Positions 46,730 through 56,142 of a stretch of 64,000 nt of DNA are shown piece after piece (positions within the stretch are counted from its first letter, which is position 1; the number at the start of each line of letters is the position of its first letter). This stretch comes from Paracoccus sp041927875. Lineage in GTDB: Bacteria; Pseudomonadota; Alphaproteobacteria; Rhodobacterales; Rhodobacteraceae. Under the pieces are notes generated by a model. That model was not told the DNA's origin. It ran no database searches and saw only the letters and a program-made list of their open reading frames with translations. Location: the NCBI RefSeq assembly GCF_041927875.1, contig NZ_JBHFHN010000004.1; one strand, 5' to 3'. The translations under genes and the position numbers were made by a program.

Positions 46730-49700
46730 TTAGTAATCGCGTTCGTAGAACAGCCCCAGCGACGATCCGCCATCGCTGGCCACCGACCCGCGCGCCTTCA
46801 GGCCGGGGCGGATGTCCAGGTTCAGGTTCAGCTTGGTGTCACCGGCGCTGTCGACCTCGACATCGGTATAGACGTTCTCGGTCAGATAGCGCCCGGCGCG
46901 CACTGTCACCTCGCCGCTGTCGCTGGTGGACACGTCCAGGTCATCAAGGCCGAAGCTGTTGCGCAGATTGCCCACGATCCCCTCGCCGCCGCGACCGGCC
47001 AGGGTGGCGATGGCGGATGCCAGTTGCGCCGCCTGAAAAGCCGAGATGTTGGACAGGTTGCGGCTGAACAGCAGTTGGGCGATCACCTCCTCCTCGGCCA
47101 TTTCGGGGTCCGAGGTGAAGCTGATCTGCGGCTGATCTGCGGGGCCATCAATGATGACGTTGCTGGTGACGGAATCGTTCTGGGTCGTGGCGACAAAGCG
47201 GATGGTCGGGATCATCCCGCCCTCAAGGTTGATGCGGCCCTCGGACAGCACAAAGCGTTTGCCCAGAATGTCCAGCCGCCCCCGGATCAGGTTCATCTCG
47301 CCCATCGGCTGAATGCGGTCGGTGGTGCCGGCGATGCGGATCTGCCCGCCCAGTTCCGCATCAAGCCCCCGGCCGCGCACGAACACCTGGTTCGGTGCTT
47401 CGATCAGCACATCCAGCGTGATCGGCCGTGCGGGCGGCGCGCCGTCGCGGCCTGCCGCGCCGGTTGTGGTGCCGCCATCGGTCAGCGCACGCTGACGGGT
47501 GATGCGCACCGGCGGGCGGTCGCCGACATGGCGCACGCCCTCCAGCAGTTCCGAACTGCCAAGGCCGGTCGAGGGGATGCGGATCTCGGTGTCGGTCAGC
47601 CCGACGGTGCCGCGCAGCGCCGCGCCCCCTGCCAGCGGCCCGGTCAGCCGCAACTGGCCATTGGCGGTGGTCTGATACAGGTTCGGGTCGCGCAGCACGA
47701 CGCCGTTCAGCGCGATGGTCAGATCGGCGGCCTGATCGCCGGTCAGATTGACCGGACCGGCAACGACGATCTGGCCGCCCGCGCCGACATCGGCGCTGCC
47801 CGCGACCATCACCCGACCGCCGCCCAGATCGGCCGTCACCGACACCCTGGGCAGCGAGATGCCAAGCCGCGGGTCGGCCACCCGCAGCGCATCGGCGCGC
47901 ACCTGTCCCGACAGGCTTTCCAGCGCGGGCCGCCCGTTCAGACGCAGGTCAAAGGCCACCGGCCCCTCGATCGCGCGGCCCTGCATCATGCTGGAAATCA
48001 GCGCGGCATTGGTGCTGCCGTTGATCCGCAGATCGGCGGTCGAGGCATCGGCGGCGACGGGGCCGGTGATCGTGGCGCTGGTATTGCCCGGCGCGGTGGC
48101 GCGCAGGTTCAGGTCATAGCCGCGTCCGCTTTCCGCGATGGTCCCGGCCACGGTGGCGGGGCCGGGGAAATCGGCGGCGACAAGGCCCAGATCGGCCAGC
48201 CGCGCATCCAGATTGAAGCGGCGCGCGCCGCCGTCGACAATGCCGTCGCCGGTGACCGTCAGTTGCGGGTTCTGCACCCGCAGCCGGTCCAGACGCAGAA
48301 ACCCGTCGTCGCGTCGCCCGGCCAGATCAAAGCTGGTGGCCCCGGCCAGCACCGCGTCGGCCTGCGGTTGCCCGATGGCCAGATTGCGCGCCTGACCCTG
48401 CGCGGCAAAGCGCAGCGCATTGGTGCTGCCCTGCACCGTGCCGTTGGCCTGCACGCCGCCGCGCACACCAAGCCCAAGCGCCGACAGATCGGCAACATTG
48501 GCGGTGACGGCCAGATCGTTCTGTCCTGCGCCGACCGTGCCGGTGGCACTGGCCTGAAGGTTGCGGTTGTCGATCCGCGCCTGATCGATGGTGAACGTCC
48601 CGTCGCGTTCCACCGCCTGCACGGTGAAATCGGTGCGACCCGTCAGCGCGCCATCGACATTCGCCTGACCCAGCGACAGATCCTGGCCCGTGCCGGTCAG
48701 CGACAGCCGCCGCGCGCCGTCGCCGGCATCGGCAAAGCTGGCATCGGCCTGCACCGCGCCGCGCCAGCCGCGCCCGAAGGCCGCCAGATTGGCGATGTTC
48801 AGCCGCGCCGTCGCGTCGGTGCGCCCGTCGCCGATGGTGCCCTGCGCGGTGGCCTGCATCTGGTCGTTGGTCAGATCGAAGCGCTCGATGGCATAGGCGT
48901 CGCCCTGCCGCGTGGCGGCCAGATCAAGGCGCGTCAGCCCGGTCAGCGCGCCGTCCACATCCTGCTGGCCCAGCCGGATATCCTGGCCGCTGCCGGTCGC
49001 CGTCAACCGCTGCACGCCATCCTTTTCCACCAGGGCCGCATCGGCATTCAGTGACCCGCCCCAGCCCCGGCCAAGCGCCGCCAGATCGGGGATCGCCACG
49101 CTGGCGGTGGCATCCGAGGCCCCGCCGCCGACCGTGCCCTTGGCCTCGGCGGTCAGTTGCGGGTTGGCGGCGCGGAAGGTGTCGATGGTGAACACGCCGC
49201 CGGATTCCTGACCCAGCAGCACCAGATTGGTGGTCCCGCGCAGGGCGCTGTCGATCTCGGCAATGCCGATGCGCAGATTGTCGCTGACCCCGTTCAGCGA
49301 CAGCCGCCGGACGTTATGCCCCGAGGTGACCGTTTCGGTCAGGCTGGCCTCGGCGGTCAGGGTGCCGCCCCAGTCGGGGTCAAGCTGCACCAGATCTTTC
49401 AGCGCCAGATTGGCGGTCAGATCGGTGGTGCCGCTGCCGATCTTGCCCTTGGCATCAGCGACCAGTTGGTCGGCGTCGATGGTCAGCCCGCGCAAAAGGA
49501 TGCCATCCGCATCGCGCCGCGCATCGACCGAGATCGAGGAGTCCCCGGTCAGCAGCTTGTCCAGCTGCTCGTGATCGACCGTGACATCGGTGCCGGTCAC
49601 CGTGGCGCGGCCATCAAAGGCGCCGGTCAGCACGGTATAGGCGCCGTTCACGCTGACCGCCGCCTGCCCGCCAAGGCTGCGCCCGGCAAGGCCAGACAGC

Positions 49701-51250
49701 CGCCCGAAATCGTCATAGCGGGCATTCAGCGCGGTGCGGGCGATCACCCCCTCGCCGGGGCTGTCCAGGTCGATCGTGCCCTCGGCGGCATAGCCATCGC
49801 CGGTCACGCTGATGTCGGACAGGCTAAGCGCGCCGCCTTCGGTCCAGGTCAGGCCGGTGCGACCGGCCAGAAAGCCGCCGACCGCCTGCGCCAGGGCCTC
49901 GTTGGTCGAGGCGATGCCGGCGGCGGCAAAGTCGATCACGCCGTCCAGCGCCGTCATGTCGCCATCCGCGCCCGCCCGCAGCACGCCGTCGCCCGCCAGA
50001 CGCAGGCTGCGCATCGACACATCGCCGCTGCGCAGATCGGCCAGCCGCCCGTCCAGCACCCAGCCCTCGCCCTCGGCGCGGTCATAGCTGAACTGCAATT
50101 GTCCCGACCGCAGTTCGATGTCGCCAAAGGGCAGGCGGGTGCGATCCTCGGGGCGAGCGCCGGGGGCGACATTCAGCATCAGCGCGATGGTTTGCGGCAT
50201 CCCGTTGGCGGGGATGTTCAGCGCGCCGGACAGGTTCGCCTGACCGGTGCGGATCATCAGCACCGGCACGTCGATGGCCCCGTCATCGCCCAGCCAGCCA
50301 TTCGCCATCAGTTGCGATTGCTGGCCGAAAAAGGCGCGGCTGTCATCCGACACAAGGGGCGAGATGTCGCCATCCAGACGCGCGGTAAAGCGGCGGCCCG
50401 GGCTGGTGTCGGTCGGCGCGGGGCCGGTGGCGCGGGTGGTGGTGACAGTGCCGGTCATCCGGTCCTGACCATCGGTGGCCAGTTGGATCTGGGCGTTGAA
50501 ATCGTCGATCGGGCCGGTGCCGTTCACCGCCAGCACCAGCTCGGGTCGGCCCGGCAGATCCAGCAGACCGGCGGCGATGCCATCGGCGGCCTCGTCCAGC
50601 AACATGCTGATGTTCAGGTTGCGCGTGGCATTGGCATAGCTGCCCACCAGCGACAGGGTGCCGCGCGCCGCGTCCAGACGGTTGGCGGAAATGTCCACCG
50701 TCCCCTCGCCGCCTTCCAGCGACATGGTGCCCTTCAGCGCGACGGCCGCCGCCGCGCCGAACACCGCCTCGCCGATCTCGACCCGTTCGGCGGCGATCTG
50801 GTCGATCTGCACGGCGACCGGCAGTTCGGGCAGGCGGAACTCACCCACCTCAAGCGTGGGGCCGTCGGTGTCTTCGGTCACAGGGCGGCGCGGGATCAGG
50901 ATGGTGCCGGCGGTCATTTCGCCGATCTCGATCCGGCGGCGCAGCAGCGCCGAGCGGTTCCACTGGATCGCGCCGTCGCGGATGGTCAGCCAGACGCCCT
51001 GATCATCGGCGACGGTCAGTTCGTCGAATGTGGCGCGCGATGACAGCGCGCCCTGAAACCCGGTAATGCGCACCGCGCGACCGGCCGATGACAGGTTGTT
51101 TTCAAGAAAGCGGGTGATGAAGCCGCGGTCGTCATCGACCTGTTGCGACAGTTCGGCGGCGTCCGTGGCGTCTTGCGCCAGGGCGGGGCGGGCGGGGATC
51201 AGGCTGGCGACGGCCAGCATCGCGATCAGGGACAGGCGCGCGATCATCAT
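46730..51250 (-). CDS. tamB: TamB-family translocation and assembly module protein
   Basis: The 1506-residue product has an N-terminal signal or anchor (LSLIAMLAVASLIPARPALA) and long beta-rich repeats. The C-terminal DUF490/TamB domain has SEGRINLEGGMIPTIRFVA and ends GSSLGLFYERDY. TamB forms a hydrophobic groove across the periplasm, helping outer-membrane protein insertion and phospholipid transport with TamA. Five tandem units of about 100 residues occupy 596 to about 1090 (starts near 596, 699, 798, 898, 997). The ATG at 51250 shares a base with the tamA stop (TGATG). Confidence 0.93.
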   Translation of the reverse strand: MMIARLSLIAMLAVASLIPARPALAQDATDAAELSQQVDDDRGFITRFLENNLSSAGRAVRITGFQGALSSRATFDELTVADDQGVWLTIRDGAIQWNRSALLRRRIEIGEMTAGTILIPRRPVTEDTDGPTLEVGEFRLPELPVAVQIDQIAAERVEIGEAVFGAAAAVALKGTMSLEGGEGTVDISANRLDAARGTLSLVGSYANATRNLNISMLLDEAADGIAAGLLDLPGRPELVLAVNGTGPIDDFNAQIQLATDGQDRMTGTVTTTRATGPAPTDTSPGRRFTARLDGDISPLVSDDSRAFFGQQSQLMANGWLGDDGAIDVPVLMIRTGQANLSGALNIPANGMPQTIALMLNVAPGARPEDRTRLPFGDIELRSGQLQFSYDRAEGEGWVLDGRLADLRSGDVSMRSLRLAGDGVLRAGADGDMTALDGVIDFAAAGIASTNEALAQAVGGFLAGRTGLTWTEGGALSLSDISVTGDGYAAEGTIDLDSPGEGVIARTALNARYDDFGRLSGLAGRSLGGQAAVSVNGAYTVLTGAFDGRATVTGTDVTVDHEQLDKLLTGDSSISVDARRDADGILLRGLTIDADQLVADAKGKIGSGTTDLTANLALKDLVQLDPDWGGTLTAEASLTETVTSGHNVRRLSLNGVSDNLRIGIAEIDSALRGTTNLVLLGQESGGVFTIDTFRAANPQLTAEAKGTVGGGASDATASVAIPDLAALGRGWGGSLNADAALVEKDGVQRLTATGSGQDIRLGQQDVDGALTGLTRLDLAATRQGDAYAIERFDLTNDQMQATAQGTIGDGRTDATARLNIANLAAFGRGWRGAVQADASFADAGDGARRLSLTGTGQDLSLGQANVDGALTGRTDFTVQAVERDGTFTIDQARIDNRNLQASATGTVGAGQNDLAVTANVADLSALGLGVRGGVQANGTVQGSTNALRFAAQGQARNLAIGQPQADAVLAGATSFDLAGRRDDGFLRLDRLRVQNPQLTVTGDGIVDGGARRFNLDARLADLGLVAADFPGPATVAGTIAESGRGYDLNLRATAPGNTSATITGPVAADASTADLRINGSTNAALISSMMQGRAIEGPVAFDLRLNGRPALESLSGQVRADALRVADPRLGISLPRVSVTADLGGGRVMVAGSADVGAGGQIVVAGPVNLTGDQAADLTIALNGVVLRDPNLYQTTANGQLRLTGPLAGGAALRGTVGLTDTEIRIPSTGLGSSELLEGVRHVGDRPPVRITRQRALTDGGTTTGAAGRDGAPPARPITLDVLIEAPNQVFVRGRGLDAELGGQIRIAGTTDRIQPMGEMNLIRGRLDILGKRFVLSEGRINLEGGMIPTIRFVATTQNDSVTSNVIIDGPADQPQISFTSDPEMAEEEVIAQLLFSRNLSNISAFQAAQLASAIATLAGRGGEGIVGNLRNSFGLDDLDVSTSDSGEVTVRAGRYLTENVYTDVEVDSAGDTKLNLNLDIRPGLKARGSVASDGGSSLGLFYERDY

Positions 51251-53085
51251 CAGAAGGCCTGCCCGATACCGATATAGGCCTGAACGCCCTTGCCCGAGTC
51301 ATAGCCCCCGACCGGCGCCGCGACATCCAGCCGGATCGGCCCGATCGGCGTGCGATAGCGCACCCCCAGGCCCGCACCGGCGTGCCAGGCATTGTCGCCC
51401 TGCCACAGGTTGTCCGCCGTCACCATGCCGGCATCGACAAAGGCCACCGCGCCGATCTTTTCGGTCACATCCACCCGCACTTCGGCCGACAGCGCCGCCA
51501 GGCTAAGCGTGCCGTCGTTATAGCTGCTGCCGGTCAGTGCGGTATTGCCCAGCGATTTGTATTCCTGACCGCGCACCAGACCGCCACCGCCCGACCAGAA
51601 CAGATATTCATAGGGCGTATCGGCGGCATCCGCGCCGATGATCGTGCCCAGTTGCACCCGCCCGGCAAGGGTCACGTGGTCATCGCTGCCAAAGCTGCGA
51701 TAGGCGCGGCCATCCATGCGCAGCCGCGCGCCCGAACCGGTGTCCTTCAGCCCATACCAGGGGGTCAGCTCGCCACCCAGATAAAAGCCCTTCTTGGCAT
51801 TGGTCTTGTCGTCGCGGCGATCCCAGGTCAGCGTGATCGGCGCCGCCAGAAGGGTATAGCTGAAGCTGCCCACCGGGTCGGTGCCGCGCCAGTGCCGCAG
51901 GCTGAAGCCCGCGGTGCCGGTCAGCGTGTCGCTGAAGATATGGCTGAAACCCAGCCCGATCTGGGCGCTGTCGGTCGTGATATCGGGGTCGGTCAGCCGC
52001 GCCACCCCGGCCTCAAGATAGGCGGTGGTGTCGGCGGTCAGCGTGGCAGGGCGGTCGATGCGCAGGTCCAGCTTGTAATCCGCCCCCGAGGGCGTGCCGA
52101 GGCCGCTGACCTTGGCGTCGATGCGGAACCGTTCGGCCCCACCCAGCAGGTTGCGATGCAGCCAATAGGCCGACAGCATCCCGCCCTCATCCGTGCTGAT
52201 TTCGGCGCCAAAGCCCAGGCGGCGGGGCTTGTGTTCGATCACCGTCAGCGTGACATCCATGGTGTTGCCGGGGCCAAGGCGTTCGGCCTCGTCCAGGGTG
52301 AAGCCGCTGAACACGCCGGTGCGGGTCAGGCGCTTGCGCACGGTTTCCAGCGCCTCGGGGGTGAAAACCTCACCTTCGGGAAGGCCCGCGATCTTGGCCA
52401 GGCGGCGCGGGTTCATGCGGTCATAGCCGCGAAGGATCAGCTTGCCGAAGCGCACCACCGGGCCGGGCGCGACGTCCAGCACCGCCGACAGGGTGGCGGT
52501 GGGGTGCTGGGCGGTGATGTCCTGGCGGGTGACATCGGCCTTGGCGTGGCCGGCCTTGCGCCAGCCCTGCACGCCGGCGCGCGCGGCCTCGCCCACCAGC
52601 CCCGACAGGGCGGGTTCGCCCCTGGCAAAGCCGTCCGGCAATTCGGTGCCCGGCGCCACCGGTGCGACCTGCGCGCGCGAGAAATGAAACAGCGGGCCGG
52701 GATCGACGCGCACCTGCACCTGGCGCAGGCTGCGGGGCGCATCCAGCGGCGGGATCGTCGCCGCTTCGCGCCCGTCGACCAGGATGTTGATGACCGGACC
52801 GTAGTGACCGGCCTCATACAGCACAGCCAGCAGGCGGGCGTAATCGGCTTGGGCGGCGGCCAGCAGATCCTGGGCGGTGGTCCGATCCTCGCGCACCGCG
52901 CCGATCAGGAGCGACGCATTGGCCATCCGTTCATCCAGATCGGCATTGCCGGTCGGCAGGATCTGCACGTCCTGCGCCAGTGCCATCGGACCGGCGATGC
53001 CGGCTGCGGTCAGCGCCGTTCCCAGGGCAAGCGCGCGCCACAGAGCCGTGCCATTCATGCGAAAACCCCGCCCGACCTGTTGCAT
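51250..53085 (-). CDS. tamA: TamA-type outer-membrane assembly protein (BamA/Omp85 family)
   Basis: The 611-residue product has a signal peptide (ALALGTALTAAGIAGPMALA), POTRA domains (about residues 60-260; ILRGYDRMNPRRLAKIAGLP, then PEGEVFTPEALETVRKRL) and a C-terminal 16-strand barrel ending GVQAYIGIGQAF. The barrel contains the Omp85 L6 motif region GGLVRGQEYKSLG. ATG at 53085 is chosen with AGGGGCG upstream; 53058 is a shorter option. It acts with TamB, whose gene is coupled immediately downstream. Confidence 0.92.
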   Translation of the reverse strand: MQQVGRGFRMNGTALWRALALGTALTAAGIAGPMALAQDVQILPTGNADLDERMANASLLIGAVREDRTTAQDLLAAAQADYARLLAVLYEAGHYGPVINILVDGREAATIPPLDAPRSLRQVQVRVDPGPLFHFSRAQVAPVAPGTELPDGFARGEPALSGLVGEAARAGVQGWRKAGHAKADVTRQDITAQHPTATLSAVLDVAPGPVVRFGKLILRGYDRMNPRRLAKIAGLPEGEVFTPEALETVRKRLTRTGVFSGFTLDEAERLGPGNTMDVTLTVIEHKPRRLGFGAEISTDEGGMLSAYWLHRNLLGGAERFRIDAKVSGLGTPSGADYKLDLRIDRPATLTADTTAYLEAGVARLTDPDITTDSAQIGLGFSHIFSDTLTGTAGFSLRHWRGTDPVGSFSYTLLAAPITLTWDRRDDKTNAKKGFYLGGELTPWYGLKDTGSGARLRMDGRAYRSFGSDDHVTLAGRVQLGTIIGADAADTPYEYLFWSGGGGLVRGQEYKSLGNTALTGSSYNDGTLSLAALSAEVRVDVTEKIGAVAFVDAGMVTADNLWQGDNAWHAGAGLGVRYRTPIGPIRLDVAAPVGGYDSGKGVQAYIGIGQAF

Positions 53086-53148
53086 GGTCGCCCCTTTGTT
53101 CCGTCGCCTGATCCGATGCCCCGTTTGTTGCAGCATTGGGCCGGGAAG

Positions 53149-53180
53149 AAAAGCAAAAGCCGCGCCCGACGGGGCGCGGC
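53149..53180 (-). terminator. intrinsic terminator of secB
   Basis: GCCGCGCCC (53159-53167) pairs with the GGGCGCGGC end of 53171-53180 around a short loop. On the minus strand the hairpin is followed by TTTTGCTTTTC. Confidence 0.85.
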
Positions 53181-53229
53181 TGGTGGGATTTTCCTGTCGG
53201 ATGGCCGGTTTATGCCGACCGCCCGCAGG

Positions 53230-53754
53230 TCAGGACAGCGGCTGGCCTTCAGGCTTGGCGGCGGCCGCCAGTTCGGCATTGCGCGCCAGTTGCTGACGAT
53301 ACAGCTGCACGAAGTCCACCGGCTCCATGTTGAAGGGCGGAAAGCCGCCATCGGCGGTCACATCGGCCACGATGCGGCGTACATAGGGGAACATCATGCG
53401 CGGGCATTCGATCAGCAGGAACGGGTGCATCTGGTCCTCGGGGATGCCCTCGATGTGGAAGATGCCGCCGTAATCCAGTTCGACCAGGAACATCGGCTGC
53501 TGGGTGGCGGTGTTGGTGCCGCTGACCCGGTATTTGCTGACGATCTCATACTGGTTGTCGGTGCCGCGCTTGCGGGCGTCCAGGCTGATCTGAACCTGGA
53601 ACTCGGGCGTCACTTCGCCGCCTTGCAGGCCCTTTTGCGCCACGATGTTTTCAAACGACAGATCGCGGATGAACTGCGCCAGGATCTGAAAGCGGACCTG
53701 GGGCGCGGCGGCTGCGGCGCCATCCTGATCGGCGGCGGTGGTTTCGTCGGACAT
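53230..53754 (-). CDS. secB: protein-export chaperone SecB
   Basis: The 174-residue product from ATG at 53754 has the SecB core: QILAQFIRDLSFENI, DGGFPPFNMEPVDFVQLY and IECPRMMFPYVR. SecB tetramers keep precursor proteins unfolded and hand them to SecA. An acidic/alanine-rich N-terminal tail is common in alphaproteobacteria. It is followed by a strong terminator and preceded by fxsA on the same strand. Confidence 0.97.
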   Translation of the reverse strand: MSDETTAADQDGAAAAAPQVRFQILAQFIRDLSFENIVAQKGLQGGEVTPEFQVQISLDARKRGTDNQYEIVSKYRVSGTNTATQQPMFLVELDYGGIFHIEGIPEDQMHPFLLIECPRMMFPYVRRIVADVTADGGFPPFNMEPVDFVQLYRQQLARNAELAAAAKPEGQPLS

Positions 53755-53811
53755 GGTAAAGACCCTTTGGGTTGCGGCTTTGGGCTGGTGTAGCACCGCG
53801 CAGGGCGGGCC

Positions 53812-54408
53812 TCAACCGCGGTGCGGGCGGTCGTCGTCGGGATCGGTCCAGCCGGAACGCGGGCGGGGGCCACCGACCTGACCCGAGGGCGGGGTCACGG
53901 TGTGATAATCGGCGTCGATGATGTCATCGGCGGCGCTGCGGCCATGGCGATAGCGCGGGTCATCGGCCTGCCAGGCGTCCTGGAACGGGTCGCGCCCCAT
54001 ATCCGGGCGCGGGCCGCCTGCCGTTCCCCTGCTGCCAAATCCGGGGCCAAAGCCGCCCATCATCGTCACCCGCCGCGCCATCCGCGACAGCACCCAGGAC
54101 CGCACCGGCGGGATCAGCAGCGCCAGGCCGATGGCATCGGTAAAGAACCCCGGCAGCATCAGAAGCACACCGGCCATCATGATCAGCGCGCCATGCGCCA
54201 TCGGAGCCGTGGGATCGCCGCTGGTGCGCAGCGCGGCATTCATGTCGGCCCAGGCGCGCAGCCCCTGGCTTTGCATCAGCCAGGCGCCCGCCACCGCCGA
54301 CAGCACCACCAACCCGATGGTCGGCCACAGCCCGATGGCCCCGCCGACCTGGATGAACAGGCCGATTTCGATCAGCGGCAGGAACAGGAACAACATCAAC
54401 AGCCACAT
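53812..54408 (-). CDS. fxsA: FxsA-family inner-membrane protein
   Basis: The 198-residue product from ATG at 54408 begins WLLMLFLFLPLIEIGLFIQVG, the FxsA start, and has three more hydrophobic segments (GLVVLSAVAGAWLM, ALIMMAGVLLMLPGFFTDAI, ALLIPPVRSWVL). The C-terminal 80 residues are polar and glycine-rich. FxsA overproduction suppresses F exclusion of T7 phage in E. coli; its normal role is unclear. It lies 57 bases upstream of secB and is divergent from the Tim44-like gene. Confidence 0.9.
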   Translation of the reverse strand: MWLLMLFLFLPLIEIGLFIQVGGAIGLWPTIGLVVLSAVAGAWLMQSQGLRAWADMNAALRTSGDPTAPMAHGALIMMAGVLLMLPGFFTDAIGLALLIPPVRSWVLSRMARRVTMMGGFGPGFGSRGTAGGPRPDMGRDPFQDAWQADDPRYRHGRSAADDIIDADYHTVTPPSGQVGGPRPRSGWTDPDDDRPHRG

Positions 54409-54580
54409 GGGCGACCTCTTGCGCGGCAGGCGCGATTGCGTGCGGGCAAGCCGGGGTCTTGCCGCGATCCGGGCCTGCAAGTTCCGGTGCCAAACTGGAC
54501 TTGCCCCCACCCGTCACCTACATAGGATCAGACCAGCCGCAGCGAAAGCCCGTGGCGCCACCTTTGCCGTCAGGATGCCG

Positions 54581-55246
54581 ATGTCGAACCCGTTGATCCA
54601 GATCCTCGTTCTTGCCGCGATCGCGGTGTTTCTGATCCTCAAGCTGCGCAACATCCTGGGCACGCGCGAAGGGTTCGAGCGCCCGGCCGAGCCGCCCGAG
54701 ACCGTGACCGCTCTGCCGACCCGCGACCCGCGCCCCGAGGATCACGATGACGGGATCGACCACGACATCGCCGACCATGTCGAACCCGACAGCCCCATCG
54801 GCCAGGCCATCGCCGCGATGAAACAGGCCGAGCCGGGCTTTTCGCTGTCCGACTTTCTGCAAGGCGCGCGCGGCGCCTATGAGATGATCCTGACCAGCTT
54901 CGACAAGGGCCAGATCGAGGAAATCCGCCCCTTCCTGGCCGCCCCCGTGGCCGAAGCCTTCGATCAGGTGATCGCCCAGCGGGCCGAACGCGGGCTGGTC
55001 GTCAGCACCGACTTCCTTGGCCTGCGCGAGATGACGCTGGCGGGCGCCAGCTTCGATCCCTCGACCCGCGAGGCCGAGATCACCGTGCGCTTTACCGCCG
55101 AGATGGTCACCGCCACGCGCAATGCTCAGGGCGAGGTCGTCGATGGTGACCCCAAGGCGGCGCGCAAGCAGCGTGACAACTGGACCTTTGCCCGCACCAT
55201 GACGGCGGCCGATCCGAACTGGGAACTGGTCGCCACCGGCGGCTAA
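54581..55246 (+). CDS. Tim44/TimA-domain membrane-anchored protein
   Basis: The 221-residue product has one N-terminal membrane helix (PLIQILVLAAIAVFLILKL) and, after a charged linker, a Tim44-like domain (FLQGARGAYEMILTSFDKGQ to the end, DNWTFARTMTAADPNWELVATG). Bacterial TimA proteins face the cytosol or periplasm near the translocon; function is not settled. ATG at 54581 is preferred with AGGA 5 bases upstream; 54575 is possible. It heads a group with mltA and smr and is divergent from fxsA. Confidence 0.88.
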   Translation: MSNPLIQILVLAAIAVFLILKLRNILGTREGFERPAEPPETVTALPTRDPRPEDHDDGIDHDIADHVEPDSPIGQAIAAMKQAEPGFSLSDFLQGARGAYEMILTSFDKGQIEEIRPFLAAPVAEAFDQVIAQRAERGLVVSTDFLGLREMTLAGASFDPSTREAEITVRFTAEMVTATRNAQGEVVDGDPKAARKQRDNWTFARTMTAADPNWELVATGG

Positions 55247-55260
55247 GGGGATGCTGTGCC

Positions 55261-56142
55261 GTGGCAGAACTGACCGATCTGCCCGGCTGGGCCGATGATG
55301 ATGCCGGGGCGGCGCTGGCTGCCTATCGGCTGACGGCCGACCTGACCGACCTGCCCCAGCCCCCTGCCGATGCGGGGGGCGATTGGTTTGCCCACGCCTT
55401 TGTCGCAGGCCCGGCGCAACCCGCGTTCTTCACCGGCTATTACGAACCCGAACTGCCCGGATCAGACCGGTGCAGCGCCGATTTCCCCGTGCCCTTGCTG
55501 GCGCTGCCGCCGGGGCTGATGCCCGGACCGCAAGCCCCCGACCGCGCCGCCATCCTGACCGGAATCTTCGATCACCATGCCCTGTGCTGGCTGGCCGACC
55601 CGCTGGAGGCGTTTCTGGCGCAGGTGCAAGGCTCGGTCCGGGTTCGGCTGCCGGATGGGCGGCTGCTTCGGCTGGGCTATGCGGGCCGGAACGGCCATCC
55701 CTATCGCTCTATCGGCAAGGAACTGGTGGCGCGCGGTGCGGTGGCGGCCGATGCGATCGACGTGCAGGCGATCCGCGATTGGTGCGCCGCCCATCCGCAA
55801 GGGGTCGAGGCGTTGCTGGGCGTGAACCCATCCTATGTGTTTTTCCGCCCGCTGGACCTTCCGGCCGATGCAGGCCCCCTAGGCGCGATGGGGCGCAGCG
55901 TGACGCCGTGGCGCAGCATTGCCGTCGATCCGGCGCATGTGCCACTGGGCAGCCCGGTCTGGGTGCAGGCCCCCGGCTTTGCCCCGCGTCTGGTGATCGC
56001 GCAGGACATCGGCGGGGCGATCAAGGGGGCCGGGCGGGGCGATCTGTATATCGGCAGCGGCGATGAGGCGGGGCGCGTCGCCGGTGGCATCCGCACCCCC
56101 GGCCAGATGGTCGTGCTGAGCCCCAGGGGTAGCAGGCCATGA
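55261..56142 (+). CDS. mltA: membrane-bound lytic murein transglycosylase A (MltA) family
   Basis: The 293-residue product has the MltA double-psi barrel with FFTGYYEPEL, LGYAGRNGHPYRSIGKELV, LGVNPSYVFF and the C-terminal 3D domain VIAQDIGGAIKGAGRGDLY with the catalytic aspartate. MltA cleaves peptidoglycan glycan strands. GTG at 55261 with AAGGGG upstream is the only start seen; it gives no signal peptide or lipobox, which is odd for a periplasmic enzyme. Its stop overlaps the Smr gene by four bases. Confidence 0.88.
   Translation: MAELTDLPGWADDDAGAALAAYRLTADLTDLPQPPADAGGDWFAHAFVAGPAQPAFFTGYYEPELPGSDRCSADFPVPLLALPPGLMPGPQAPDRAAILTGIFDHHALCWLADPLEAFLAQVQGSVRVRLPDGRLLRLGYAGRNGHPYRSIGKELVARGAVAADAIDVQAIRDWCAAHPQGVEALLGVNPSYVFFRPLDLPADAGPLGAMGRSVTPWRSIAVDPAHVPLGSPVWVQAPGFAPRLVIAQDIGGAIKGAGRGDLYIGSGDEAGRVAGGIRTPGQMVVLSPRGSRP

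Noticed and set aside
46694..53793. Long plus-strand open frames (about 630-800 codons) opposite tamB, tamA and secB
   Set aside because: Low-complexity Arg/Gly/His/Gln-rich translations without family features; the minus-strand genes have signal peptides, domains and coupled junctions.
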